A DNA stretch of 64,000 bases from JAZKHT01 sp040385245 (GCA_040385245.1 JAZKHT010000001.1:434001-498000), one strand, 5' to 3'; positions 9,075 to 17,519 are shown, counted from the first letter of the stretch. Numbers and translations: made by a program. The notes: generated by a model from the sequence alone, not told the origin.

Positions 9075-10052
9075 TCACAAACCGAAATAGGGGGCCAGAT
9101 TGGCCCGGATGCGCGCGAGGGGGGTGTCATTGCTGGTGTCCGGCACAAAGGTCTGCCCGGTGATTTCCTCGAACGCCTCGATATAGACGCGGGCGGTGTG
9201 TTCGATGATGCCTGCGGGAATGACCGGGATCGGATCGACATAAGGATCGCAGCGTTCCACAACCCAGGACCGGATCACATCCTTGTCGAAACTGGGCGGA
9301 CGCGTGCCGTCGCGTAGGGCGGTGTCATAGCCCGACGCGATCCAGTAGCGGCTGGAATCCGGCGTGTGGATTTCATCGGCCAGCAGGATGTTACCCGCCA
9401 AGTCGGTGCCGAATTCGTATTTGGTGTCCACAAGGATCAGCCCGCGCGCCGCAGCCATTGCCTGACCCCGGGCAAAAAGCGCCAGCGCCTTGGCCGAAAC
9501 CTCGTCCCATTGCGCCTGGGTCAGCAGGCCCTGTACCACGATGTCTGCCGCCGTCAGGGGTTCGTCGTGGCCGCCGTCGAACGCCTTTGACGTGGGCGTG
9601 ATGATCGGCTGCGGCAGCGCCTGATTGTCGCGCATCCCATCGGGCAGGGTGTGGCCGTACATGTCGCGCTGGCCCTGTTTGTACAGCGTCAGGATCGAGG
9701 TGCCGGTGCTGCCCGCCAGATAGCCGCGCACGACGATTTCCACCGGCAGGATGGTCAGCCGCTTGCCGATCACCACATTCGGGTCGGGGTATTCGATCAC
9801 GTGGTTGGCACAGATGTCGGCGGTGTGTTCAAACCAATAGCGCGCGGTCTGGGTCAACACCTGCCCCTTGTAGGGGATTGCCGCCAGGATGCGGTCAAAG
9901 GCCGAAATGCGGTCCGACGAAATCAGGATGCGTCGCCCTTCGGGATGGTCTGGCGTGGGGGGCAGGTCATAGCAATCGCGAACCTTGCCATAATAGGGCT
10001 TTGGCAGTTCCGGGATATGCGCCTCGGTCAGGATGCGGGTCAGGTCGGTCAT
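9075..10052 (-). CDS. purC: SAICAR synthase, long form
   Basis: 325 residues. Phosphoribosylaminoimidazole-succinocarboxamide synthase of purine biosynthesis. Motifs include GKVRDCYDLP near residue 22, SSDRISAFDRIL near 46, VEIVVRGYLAGSTGTS near 104 and LVDTKYEFGTD near 203. It is longer than the roughly 250-residue form typical of bacteria and resembles the longer fungal-like and rhizobial second type. The usual purine partners (purS, purQ) are not beside it, so the genome may carry a second, short purC. Monocistronic in appearance; a repeat element lies just upstream. Confidence 0.93.
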   Translation of the reverse strand: MTDLTRILTEAHIPELPKPYYGKVRDCYDLPPTPDHPEGRRILISSDRISAFDRILAAIPYKGQVLTQTARYWFEHTADICANHVIEYPDPNVVIGKRLTILPVEIVVRGYLAGSTGTSILTLYKQGQRDMYGHTLPDGMRDNQALPQPIITPTSKAFDGGHDEPLTAADIVVQGLLTQAQWDEVSAKALALFARGQAMAAARGLILVDTKYEFGTDLAGNILLADEIHTPDSSRYWIASGYDTALRDGTRPPSFDKDVIRSWVVERCDPYVDPIPVIPAGIIEHTARVYIEAFEEITGQTFVPDTSNDTPLARIRANLAPYFGL

Positions 10053-10130
10053 CAGGCCACTCCGGTCGGGTGGGCGTTTCTATCGGGCGGGCGGTGGGCA
10101 GAGTCAACCGCCCCGGTCGCTGTTGACGCG

Positions 10131-10200
10131 CCGGGGGGCTTTCTGCCCCCCACGGCCTTGCGGCCTCCCCCCGAGGATATTTTCGGGAAGAGGAAGGGGC
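10131..10200 (+). repeat. GGATATTT-core intergenic repeat, copy 1
   Basis: A G-rich/C-rich hairpin (GGGGGGC, short T-rich loop, GCCCCCC at about 10133-10150) is followed by a GC-rich spacer, then CCCCCGAGGATATTTTCGGG and AGAGGAAGG. The same modular order recurs at 16969, 18300 and 22141. It fills the gap between purC and the zinc-ribbon gene. Confidence 0.75.
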
Positions 10201-10204
10201 AGCG

Positions 10205-11305
10205 TCACGACGTCTGATTGACGTAGAAAACCACTGCCAGAACGATCAGCGCCAACAGGACGGCGAAGGCGATTTTCCATTTGCTGTAGGGGCGTTCGCC
10301 CTGCACCCGGCCCGTTTGTCCGTTCACGACAAAGCGGTAGGTCTTGCCGCCATATTTGTAGGCAGCCATCCACACGGGCAACAGGATGTGTTTGAACGTC
10401 TCGTCACTATAGGCGGTGTCAAGATGGTCGATCCGCTGTTCGTCGCCGCCGATGTCATGGCGCACGTCGTCGCGGATCACGCCGTCCATCACCTGTTGGC
10501 CGGTGGCATAGCCATCGGCAAGCGGGATCGTATACCCCTCGGCACTGAAACCGGCCAGAAAGTCGGCCCGGTAGGGCACCAGCGCGCCAAGATCCCATGG
10601 GGCCAGGGCGTCGGTGTATTTGCGCGGCAGGCTTTGGCTGGCCAGCACCAGCACATCGTCGAACCGGCGGCTGACCCAGCCCGAGGCAGCGGTCCACCGC
10701 GTGTGGCGCACCTGTTGCTGACGCTGTTCAGATTTGCCGTTGACGTTCACGGTGACAGTGCGGGTTTCGTAATAGTAGTCCCCACGCTGCCCGCGATAGC
10801 GTGACCGGGTGGCCGCATCAAAGGTCCAGTAGGGCACATAGATGCCGTTCAACGCGCGACCTTTGCGGGCGTATTCCTGCAGGCCGTTCGGCGCGAACCA
10901 CAGACGGCCCAGCCATTTCGTCATGGCCGCACGTCCCTGTTCCTGATCAAGGACAAAGGGGATCACCGCCTGCGGCTTTATCTTGCGTTCACTGCCGGTG
11001 CCGGTGACGACAGGGGTCGCGCAGAACGGGCATTCGGTGGCGTGGGTGGCGCCGGTGAATTCCACCAGCGCGCCGCAGGACGGGCAGGGGGTGGTGCGGA
11101 CCTCTTCCATCTGGGCGGGGGCAAGGTCGTTGGCCAGACCATCGGCCAGATCAATTTCCCCAAGGGCGCGGGGCCGCGCCTCGGGCGCATCAGGGATGGT
11201 CTGGACATGGCCGCAATGATCGCAGCGCAGCTCCGTCGCCCCCGGCACAAAGCGCAGATCGGCCCCGCACTGTTCGCACGGCCAATGCTGTTCGTCGCGT
11301 GGCAC
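10205..11305 (-). CDS. Zinc-ribbon membrane protein (YdjG-like)
   Basis: 366 residues. The N-terminus holds two zinc ribbons: CEQCGADL paired with CDHCGHV, then CPSCGALV paired with CPFCATPV. A large central domain follows (from about residue 115), and a single C-terminal membrane span sits at about 343-361 (KIAFAVLLALIVLAVVFYV). This layout recalls Bacillus YdjG, which works with an SPFH protein (YdjI) and PspA in membrane stress. Such proteins are sometimes mislabelled as primosomal protein N-prime-like. GTG start at 11303-11305, four bases after the SPFH gene stop. Last gene of the operon that begins near 15638. Confidence 0.8.
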   Translation of the reverse strand: MPRDEQHWPCEQCGADLRFVPGATELRCDHCGHVQTIPDAPEARPRALGEIDLADGLANDLAPAQMEEVRTTPCPSCGALVEFTGATHATECPFCATPVVTGTGSERKIKPQAVIPFVLDQEQGRAAMTKWLGRLWFAPNGLQEYARKGRALNGIYVPYWTFDAATRSRYRGQRGDYYYETRTVTVNVNGKSEQRQQQVRHTRWTAASGWVSRRFDDVLVLASQSLPRKYTDALAPWDLGALVPYRADFLAGFSAEGYTIPLADGYATGQQVMDGVIRDDVRHDIGGDEQRIDHLDTAYSDETFKHILLPVWMAAYKYGGKTYRFVVNGQTGRVQGERPYSKWKIAFAVLLALIVLAVVFYVNQTS

Positions 11306-11309
11306 CGGT

Positions 11310-12404
11310 TTACACCCCCGGCGGCGGCGGTGGCGGCGTTTGTCCGAACAGGGAGGACAAGGGCGTTTCGCCTGCGGGCTTCCACCCGTCCATCCCGGCG
11401 GTCCAGACCATGGTCGTGCGGGTCAGTGCCCCGCTGCCCACCATCTGCGCCAGATCGGACTGCGCAAACGGCCCCTTCGTCGCGCCGTTTTCGGCCACAT
11501 GCCAGACCGTGGCGGTGGGCGGTGGCGGGGGTGGTGCTGCATGGCCCTGGGGTGCGGCACCCCACGGCCCCATGGTCTGTGCCATCCCGAGGCCCATGGC
11601 GGCACCGATGCCTGCCGACATCGCCGATCCCGCACCGGAGGCGGGGTTTCCCATCGCCTCGGCCGCTGAATACTGCATGTACTTGTTCAGATCGCCCGCA
11701 ATCCCGACCGAGGTGCGCTTGTCCAGCGCCTTTTCCACCTCTTCCGGCAACGAGATGTTCTCGATGTAGAATTCAGGCAGGGACAGGCCGTAATTCGCGA
11801 CCAGCGGCGCAATGGCCGTGGTGACCAGCTTGCCCAGATCGGCAGTGTTGGCGGCCATGTCCAGCACCGGGATGCCGGACCCGGCAATCACCCGGCTGAA
11901 TTCCTGCACGATGATGTTGCGGATCTGAAAGCTGACCTCGTCCGCAGTGAATTCGCCGTCGGTGCCGACGATTTCCTGCATGAATTTGGCCGGATCACTG
12001 ACGCGCATCGAATAGGTGCCAAAGGCGCGCAACCGCACCGGCCCGAATTCGGGGTCGCGGCACATGATCGGGTTCTTGGTGCCCCACTTCTGATCGTTGA
12101 AGCGCGTGGTGTTGATGAAATACACCTCGGACTTGAAGGGCGACGAGAAACCGTGATCCCAATGCTGCAAGGTCGTCAGGATCGGCATGTTGTTGGTTTC
12201 AAGCATGTAAAGCCCCGGCCCGAACACATCGGCCAGTTGCCCTTCGTGCACGAACACCGCTGCCTGCCCTTCGCGGACGGTCAGCTTTGCCCCGTATTTG
12301 ATCGCATTGCCGTGGCGTTCAAACCGCCAGACCATCGTATCACGGGTGTCATCGGTCCAGTCGATGACATCGATGAATTCGCCCTTCAGGAAATCGAAGA
12401 CCAT
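11310..12404 (-). CDS. SPFH-domain protein with C-terminal GYF_2 domain (YdjI-like)
   Basis: 364 residues. The SPFH (stomatin/flotillin-like) region covers about residues 40-250, with AVFVHEGQLADVFGPG and LRAFGTYSMRVSDP. A glycine- and proline-rich linker follows, then a GYF_2 domain at about 303-358 (WHVAENGATKGPF ... WTAGMDGW). It corresponds to the family once called virion-core-like, including Bacillus YdjI. SPFH proteins build membrane-associated scaffolds; GYF_2 domains bind peptides or membranes. ATG at 12402-12404 has GAGG seven bases upstream, better than the ATG 21 bases further out. Sits between a DUF2927 lipoprotein and the zinc-ribbon gene. Confidence 0.85.
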   Translation of the reverse strand: MVFDFLKGEFIDVIDWTDDTRDTMVWRFERHGNAIKYGAKLTVREGQAAVFVHEGQLADVFGPGLYMLETNNMPILTTLQHWDHGFSSPFKSEVYFINTTRFNDQKWGTKNPIMCRDPEFGPVRLRAFGTYSMRVSDPAKFMQEIVGTDGEFTADEVSFQIRNIIVQEFSRVIAGSGIPVLDMAANTADLGKLVTTAIAPLVANYGLSLPEFYIENISLPEEVEKALDKRTSVGIAGDLNKYMQYSAAEAMGNPASGAGSAMSAGIGAAMGLGMAQTMGPWGAAPQGHAAPPPPPPTATVWHVAENGATKGPFAQSDLAQMVGSGALTRTTMVWTAGMDGWKPAGETPLSSLFGQTPPPPPPGV

Positions 12405-12437
12405 TTTAACCTCATGTCTTGTCACACGCGGGACGCC

Positions 12438-13394
12438 TCAACTTTCGCCCCCCAACAGGCGCGAGGCAAGCGATTCCACCACGGGCCGCGCTTCGGTTTC
12501 GGTCATGCCGGGCCGCATGGCCGGGTTGTAGAGCATCCGCAACATCAATTCATCCTGCGTGGTCAGCAGGGCGAATTCTTCGTCGTCGTTGAAGATGGAC
12601 GGGCGCGCGGTCGGGCTGTCGTTGGCAAGGCCCAGACCTTGGGCAATTTCCTCGTGCAGGCAGGACAGGCGCAGAAGATCGGGGTGTTCGGACCGGATCA
12701 CGGCAAAGGCGCGGGAATAGGTGCTGCCCGATCCTTCGGACATGGCATAGACCAGACAATAGGTGGACCGTGGCATGTCGGTGATGCCCGCCACCTCGGA
12801 CCCGGTCAGGCCGGGCAGGGCGGCGCGGATCTGCGGGCCAAGCGCGCGGCGTTCGTCTTCGGACACGATGTGGATCCAGAAGTTCGGGGCCGCATCATCC
12901 AGCCGGATCGGATGCGCCGTCACCCGCGACAGGCGCGCAAGATAGGATGCGATCCGCGCGCGGTCTGTGGCCTGACGGTCACGCGGAACCGACGCCCCAA
13001 AGCGCAGGCCGACACGCACCGGGGCATCCCACCGGCGCAGACGGCTGGCGGTCGTGCGTTGCACGGGGCCGCCAGCACTGCGGGTGTATTCATCATAAAG
13101 CGCCACGCGGATGAAGTTTTCCGCCAGCATCCGGTCGGTAAAGGGCGTGTCCCGACCGCCGCCATCGGTGCGCAGCAGCCCTTGGGCCAAAAGCTGCGAC
13201 TGGATGCGGGCGTAATAGGCGCGGGCGGCAGCGCTTGCCTGTGTTTCGGACAGCACCTCACCCGTATCCGGCCCCGTGGGCGCGGGGCGCGCCGCAGGAC
13301 CGGACACTGGAACGGGTTCACAGGCGCCAAGCCCAACCGCCAGCAACACAACAAGGGTTGAACGCAGGCCGCGCCAGAAAGTGGGAAAGGTCAT
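12438..13394 (-). CDS. DUF2927 lipoprotein, putative metalloprotease fold
   Basis: 318 residues. Lipoprotein signal with the lipobox LGAC at residues 22-25, so the mature protein is membrane-anchored in the periplasm. The DUF2927 core contains FWIHIVSEDERR and CLHEEIAQGLGLANDS; the HEEIxQ stretch resembles a zinc-protease helix, although no activity is established to my knowledge. It lies 24 bases after telA and 33 bases before the SPFH gene, in the same direction, so it probably belongs to the operon. Confidence 0.8.
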   Translation of the reverse strand: MTFPTFWRGLRSTLVVLLAVGLGACEPVPVSGPAARPAPTGPDTGEVLSETQASAAARAYYARIQSQLLAQGLLRTDGGGRDTPFTDRMLAENFIRVALYDEYTRSAGGPVQRTTASRLRRWDAPVRVGLRFGASVPRDRQATDRARIASYLARLSRVTAHPIRLDDAAPNFWIHIVSEDERRALGPQIRAALPGLTGSEVAGITDMPRSTYCLVYAMSEGSGSTYSRAFAVIRSEHPDLLRLSCLHEEIAQGLGLANDSPTARPSIFNDDEEFALLTTQDELMLRMLYNPAMRPGMTETEARPVVESLASRLLGGES

Positions 13395-13418
13395 CGGCAG
13401 GTCAGCGTCCCTTTTTCA

Positions 13419-14609
13419 TCAACCGTTCAGCGCGTCGCCCGTCGCGGCACCCAGTCCGGTGCCCCGGGACCGAGCCGACGACAGCGTGTCGCGCAGTTCG
13501 CTTTCCATCTTGATCAGGTCGACCTCTGCGGCAGCGCGGCGGGTCTTGCCTTCATCGGCAATGCGCAGGCTGTCTTCGATCGTGGCGATCAGGGTGGCGT
13601 TCGCCGCCTTTACCGCTTCGATGTCGAACACGCCCCGCTCCATCTCTTCGCGCACCACCTGGTTGGCCTGCCGCAGATTGTCGGCGTTGGATTTCAGCAG
13701 ATCGTTCGTCAGATCGTTCGCCTCGCGTACGGCTTCGGCGGCTTCCTTGCTGCGCTGGATCGTCACGGCCTGCGCAAGCTGGGTTTCCCACAGCGGCACG
13801 GTGTTCACCAGAGTAGAGTTGATCTTTGTTACCAAAGATTTATCGTTTTCCTGAACCAGTCTTATCGACGGCAGGCTTTGCATCGTGACCTGCCGTGTCA
13901 GCCGCAGATCGTGCACCCGCCGGTCGAGATCGTCGCGGGCAGAGCGCAGGTCGCGCAGTTCCTGGGCGATCTTCACCTGCTCATCTGTCGGGGCCGCCGC
14001 AACCTGCGCTTCTTTTGCCGGGATCAGGGTGGTGTCCGTCTCGTTCAGCTTGGCCACACCAGCCGAAATATAAATCGCCAGTTCGTCGTAAAACCGCAGC
14101 GTCTTTTCATACAGCATGTCGAGAGAGCGGACATCTTTCAGCAGCGCATGTTCATGCTTCAACAGGTTTTCGGTGATCTTGTCGATCTGGCCCTGAACCT
14201 CTTCGTAGCGGGCGATGAATTGGGCAAGGGGGGCTGCCGATCCGGTCAGGCGTTCCCACCAGCTTTGTTTGCGGTCCACGTCCAGTTCTTCACCGGAAAA
14301 ACCTCGGATGGTGCTGACAATCTCGCGCAGGCTGTCACCGGCGGGGCCGACGTCCTTGTTCTTGACCCCGGCCAGCATGTCCTGACTGATCACCTGCAAT
14401 TCGGCCTGTGCCGCAGACCCGAAGCTGATAATGGACTGGCTGTTGGACAGATCGATCTCGGCCATCCGTTTGCGGATTTCTTCCGCTTGCGGGGCAGGGG
14501 CAGCCTCGAGCGGAACAATCGCCGTTCCCGGTTCCGGCAGGACCACGGCGGTGACCTTTTCGATTTCGGCAAGCGCCTTGGCGGCGTCCTCTTGGATTGT
14601 TGTGCTCAT
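13419..14609 (-). CDS. telA: Toxic-anion resistance protein, TelA family
   Basis: 396 residues, normal for TelA. Mostly helical and charged, with long coiled-coil stretches (about 190-345) and the family signature region KRMAEIDLSNSQSIISFGS near residue 47 and KITENLLKHEHALLKDV near 145. TelA proteins are linked to tellurite tolerance and to cell-envelope antibiotics, with the mechanism unclear; no tellurite-reductase or terZ-type gene is nearby. Follows the xpaC-like gene by 64 bases, the usual pairing of these two families. Confidence 0.9.
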   Translation of the reverse strand: MSTTIQEDAAKALAEIEKVTAVVLPEPGTAIVPLEAAPAPQAEEIRKRMAEIDLSNSQSIISFGSAAQAELQVISQDMLAGVKNKDVGPAGDSLREIVSTIRGFSGEELDVDRKQSWWERLTGSAAPLAQFIARYEEVQGQIDKITENLLKHEHALLKDVRSLDMLYEKTLRFYDELAIYISAGVAKLNETDTTLIPAKEAQVAAAPTDEQVKIAQELRDLRSARDDLDRRVHDLRLTRQVTMQSLPSIRLVQENDKSLVTKINSTLVNTVPLWETQLAQAVTIQRSKEAAEAVREANDLTNDLLKSNADNLRQANQVVREEMERGVFDIEAVKAANATLIATIEDSLRIADEGKTRRAAAEVDLIKMESELRDTLSSARSRGTGLGAATGDALNG

Positions 14610-14673
14610 CGGGACACTCTCTTACGTTTCGGGCCGGTCTTTTTCCGGGCACCGGTTGGACCAAGCGAAGGGG

Positions 14674-15555
14674 TCAGCCTTCGCGCTGCAATCTTTCGCG
14701 CAGAACCCCGATTTCGACATCAAGGTCGGTGCGGTTGTCAGTCAAAAGCAACTGGGTTCGGGCGGTGAAATTGCTTTCAAGATCGTCAAGCAGGCCGACA
14801 TAATCGGTGCGGGCCTGCGCATCGCGGGTGGCGCGATAGTGGTCTGCAAACTTGACCGTCGCATCGCGGGCCCCCGTCAGATAGACCGACAGATACTTGC
14901 GTGCTGCCGTTAGGTCGCGCGGATCGTTTTCGATGGTGCGGAACATCGCGCGGGCGGTTTCGGTGAAACGGTCAACCCGGCCTTCAAGCTGGCGGTCCTG
15001 CGCGCGCAGGATCGCATCCTTCATCCCGGCCAGCACCTTTTCCGCCTCGTCCACGGCGCGGGCGACGCGGTCGGTCTGAAAGGTGTCGGTGCCTTCCATC
15101 CCCTTGTTGGCCAATGGGTCGGGACCGAACGAGAACAGGTGCAGCGCGGCCCCCGCCAGCCCGAAAAGCACCGGCATCACCAGCCCCGGCTGGCTGATGG
15201 ACGCCCCAAGTGCCAACCCAAGGCCGATCAGCACCGATCCAAACATCTTGCGCGGAATGGCCGGGCGGCGGGCAACCCGGCGCGCGTCATAGGCATCCTG
15301 CGCGATCACCCCCTCGCGCGTCAGCCACGACGCCAGCAAAAGCAGCGCCGTCGCACCAAGGCCGCGCAACAGCGCATCCGGCCCGCCGGTAAAGGCCGGG
15401 ATCAACAGGAACAGCGACGCCACAAACAGCACATTGACGCGGCCCCCGGCACGGTCGGGCCGTTTGCCGTCAAACGAGTTGCGCGGTGGGGGCCCGGTTT
15501 CCGGGCCGGATGCAGGCGTGTTCGGGCTGTATTTGCCACCAAATCGTTCCGCCAT
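14674..15555 (-). CDS. XpaC-like (5-bromo-4-chloroindolyl phosphate hydrolysis family) membrane protein
   Basis: 293 residues. Proline-rich N-terminus, two pairs of hydrophobic segments at about 41-75 and 107-140, then a soluble helical C-terminal domain from about 160 with VARAVDEAEKVLAGMKDAI. The name derives from Bacillus XpaC; a true enzymatic role is doubtful and the family is mostly known for co-occurring with telA. ATG at 15555 shares a base with the stop of the upstream 27-codon gene (TGATG). A GTG three bases earlier is an alternative start. Confidence 0.8.
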   Translation of the reverse strand: MAERFGGKYSPNTPASGPETGPPPRNSFDGKRPDRAGGRVNVLFVASLFLLIPAFTGGPDALLRGLGATALLLLASWLTREGVIAQDAYDARRVARRPAIPRKMFGSVLIGLGLALGASISQPGLVMPVLFGLAGAALHLFSFGPDPLANKGMEGTDTFQTDRVARAVDEAEKVLAGMKDAILRAQDRQLEGRVDRFTETARAMFRTIENDPRDLTAARKYLSVYLTGARDATVKFADHYRATRDAQARTDYVGLLDDLESNFTARTQLLLTDNRTDLDVEIGVLRERLQREG

Positions 15556-15638
15556 CACGACACCCCGTTTCCGGCGACATAAATGATCAGCGCCAGAAGC
15601 AGGAAGAAGGACAGGTTCCGTAGTCCTTTTGCGGACAT
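15555..15638 (-). CDS. 27-residue single-span membrane peptide upstream of the XpaC-like gene
   Basis: A 28-codon reading frame from the ATG at 15636-15638 to the TGA at 15555-15557. The product begins MSAKGLRNL and then has one hydrophobic helix SFFLLLALIIYVAG, with a positive N-terminus (two basic residues), typical of small inner-membrane proteins. A G-rich stretch (GGGGGGC) lies upstream as a possible ribosome site. Its stop overlaps the next ATG as TGATG, so it probably heads the operon and couples to it. Not recognised as a named family; too short for similarity, so the call rests on position, coupling and hydropathy. Confidence 0.6.
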   Translation of the reverse strand: MSAKGLRNLSFFLLLALIIYVAGNGVS

Positions 15639-15746
15639 GTGCCCCCCGTTTGGCCGTTCACCCCATCATTTGAACTATAGGCGATGCCCTGCGCAAGGAC
15701 CAGTGGCCCGAAACCCGCTTCGGCGGCTTTGTTCCGCGCCAAACCG

Positions 15747-16925
15747 TCAACTGCGCCGGGGTTTGGCGGGGCCGCCCTTGGGTGCGCCGGCACCGGGCCG
15801 CTGCGGGGGACGTCCGGCCTGTGCGGCACCCGCACCTTTGCGCGATTCGCCCGATGGTTGCGGCTTTCCGGTGCGGCGGGCCCGCTTGGTTGGATCGGAA
15901 TCGTCCAGCTTCGCCGCCCCGCGAGGATTGTGCGGTGCTGCGGTTTTCGGTCCCCCCGCGCGCGGATGCGCTGGCTTTGCGCCCGCAGGTCTGGCCCCCG
16001 TTGTTGTTCCCGCAGGTTTCGCCCCGACAGGTTTCGCCCCGACAGGTTTCGCGCCCGCAGGTTTCGCAGTGGCACCAGGTCGCCCGCCGCTGCGCGCGGG
16101 TTTTTCTTCGGCCTCGTCGCCCGTCTGGCCCAGCTGATCGCGCAGGACGCGGCCCTTCACCTCTTCAACCTGACCGGGTTCCAGATCGCCCAGCCGGAAG
16201 GGGCCATAGCTGATACGGATCAGCCGGTTCACCGTCACGCCGATGGCCGTCATCGCCCGCCGGATCTCGCGGTTCTTGCCTTCGCGCAGGGCCACGGTGA
16301 CCCAGGCGTTCGCGCCCTGATGCCGGTCCAGCGTCACCATCATCGGCTGAAAACGCTCTCCCTCCACCGTGATGCCCTTGCGCAGGGGTTCCAGATCTAC
16401 GTCCGTCGGATTGCCTTTGACGCGCACTCGGTACTTGCGCAGCCAGCCGGTCGAGGGCAGTTCCAGCCGCCGTTTCAACTCTCCATCATTGGTCAGCAAC
16501 AGCAACCCTTCGGAATTCAGGTCAAGCCTGCCGATCGACATGACACGGGGCAAATCCTCGGGCAGGCGATCAAACACCGTTTCGCGACCCTTTTCGTCAG
16601 AGGCTGAGGTGACCAGACCATCCGGCTTGTAATAGAGCCACAACCGCGCGGGTTCGGGTGCCGCCAGCGGTTCGCCCCGCACCGTGATGCGGTCCTGTGG
16701 CGTGACGTTCAGCGCCGGGCTGTCGATGACCTTGCCGTTCACCGACACATCGCCCAGTTCGATCATCCGCTCTGCCTCGCGGCGCGAGGCGACGCCGGCA
16801 CGCGACAAGACCTTGGCGATGCGTTCGCCCTTTTCGGACTCAGCGCCCAAAGGCTTCGCCACCGCAGGTTTCGGGGCGCGGGGTTTGGCTGCGGGTTTCG
16901 GCCCGGTCTTTGGTGCATCTGACAT
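15747..16925 (-). CDS. RsuA/RluB-family rRNA pseudouridine synthase with long basic tail
   Basis: 392 residues. An S4 RNA-binding domain (ERIAKVLSRAGVASRREAER, about 27-75) is followed by the catalytic domain with GRLDLNSEGLLLLTNDGEL, whose Asp is the nucleophile, and GKNREIRRAM. Most like RluB, which modifies 23S rRNA around position 2605. The last ~110 residues are a low-complexity Ala/Lys/Pro/Gly tail with repeated AKPVG units, likely disordered and RNA-binding. ATG at 16923-16925 is chosen because the upstream extension looks random and AAAGG lies at about -10. Divergent from tadA across a repeat element. Confidence 0.9.
   Translation of the reverse strand: MSDAPKTGPKPAAKPRAPKPAVAKPLGAESEKGERIAKVLSRAGVASRREAERMIELGDVSVNGKVIDSPALNVTPQDRITVRGEPLAAPEPARLWLYYKPDGLVTSASDEKGRETVFDRLPEDLPRVMSIGRLDLNSEGLLLLTNDGELKRRLELPSTGWLRKYRVRVKGNPTDVDLEPLRKGITVEGERFQPMMVTLDRHQGANAWVTVALREGKNREIRRAMTAIGVTVNRLIRISYGPFRLGDLEPGQVEEVKGRVLRDQLGQTGDEAEEKPARSGGRPGATAKPAGAKPVGAKPVGAKPAGTTTGARPAGAKPAHPRAGGPKTAAPHNPRGAAKLDDSDPTKRARRTGKPQPSGESRKGAGAAQAGRPPQRPGAGAPKGGPAKPRRS
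16014..16073 (-). repeat. Four tandem 15-bp repeats inside the pseudouridine synthase tail
   Basis: On the plus strand the unit is AGGTTTCGCCCCGAC, twice exact and twice diverged. On the coding strand each unit encodes five residues of the AKPVG/AKPAG type. In-frame units of this kind can expand or contract by slippage without breaking the gene. Confidence 0.8.
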
Positions 16926-16940
16926 GGGGGGCCTTTCGTG

Positions 16941-17023
16941 CCGCGCGCCGCGCGGGGTGGCGGCCGCCGGGGGTTTTTCATCCCCCGGACCCCCGCAGGA
17001 TATTTGACCCAAGGCGCAGGGGC
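16941..17023 (+). repeat. GGATATTT-core intergenic repeat, copy 2
   Basis: Hairpin CCGGGGG / CCCCCGG around a T-rich loop at about 16967-16987, then ACCCCCGCAGGATATTTGAC and a purine-rich end. It lies in the divergent promoter gap between the pseudouridine synthase and tadA, so it is not simply a terminator. Confidence 0.75.
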
Positions 17024-17063
17024 AAGGTTGCTTGTCCGCATCCGGTCGGGCAACTGTTAGGGC

Positions 17064-17519
17064 ATGAGCCGGTTCACATCATATATGGACGCCGCCCTGA
17101 TCGAGGCACAGGCCGCCGCCCTGCGCGGAGAGGTGCCGGTGGGGGCGGTGATCGTATCCCCCGCGGGTGCCATCGTGGCAAGCGAAGGCAACCGCACGCG
17201 CCAGATGTGCGACCCGACCGCCCATGCCGAGGTGCTTGCGATTCGCGCCGCCTGCGCGGCATTGGGGTCGGAACGGCTGGTGGGGCACGATCTCTATGTC
17301 ACGCTGGAACCCTGCCCGATGTGTGCTGCGGCAATATCCGCAGCCCGCATCGCGCGGCTGTATTATGGCGCGGCCGATCCGAAATCGGGCGGTGTCGCGC
17401 ACGGCGCACGGGTGTTCACCCACCCCCAGTGCCACCACGCACCCGAGGTGTATGACGCCATCAACGCCGCCCCGTCCGAGGCGCTGCTGAAGCAGTTCTT
17501 CGCGCAAAAGCGCGGCTAG
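17064..17519 (+). CDS. tadA: tRNA-specific adenosine deaminase
   Basis: 151 residues, usual length. Converts A34 to inosine in the tRNA-Arg anticodon, allowing it to read CGN codons. Zinc-site motifs are HAEV (near residue 53, with the catalytic Glu) and PCPMC (near 83), plus the family stretch GAVIVSPAGAIVASEGNRT. Its stop codon TAG at 17517-17519 lies in the palindrome CTAG, so the convergent UPF0173 gene ends in the same four bases. Confidence 0.96.
   Translation: MSRFTSYMDAALIEAQAAALRGEVPVGAVIVSPAGAIVASEGNRTRQMCDPTAHAEVLAIRAACAALGSERLVGHDLYVTLEPCPMCAAAISAARIARLYYGAADPKSGGVAHGARVFTHPQCHHAPEVYDAINAAPSEALLKQFFAQKRG

Noticed and set aside
16014..16073. Tandem repeats as a CRISPR-like array
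   Set aside because: The units are 15 bases without unique spacers and lie within a coding tail.
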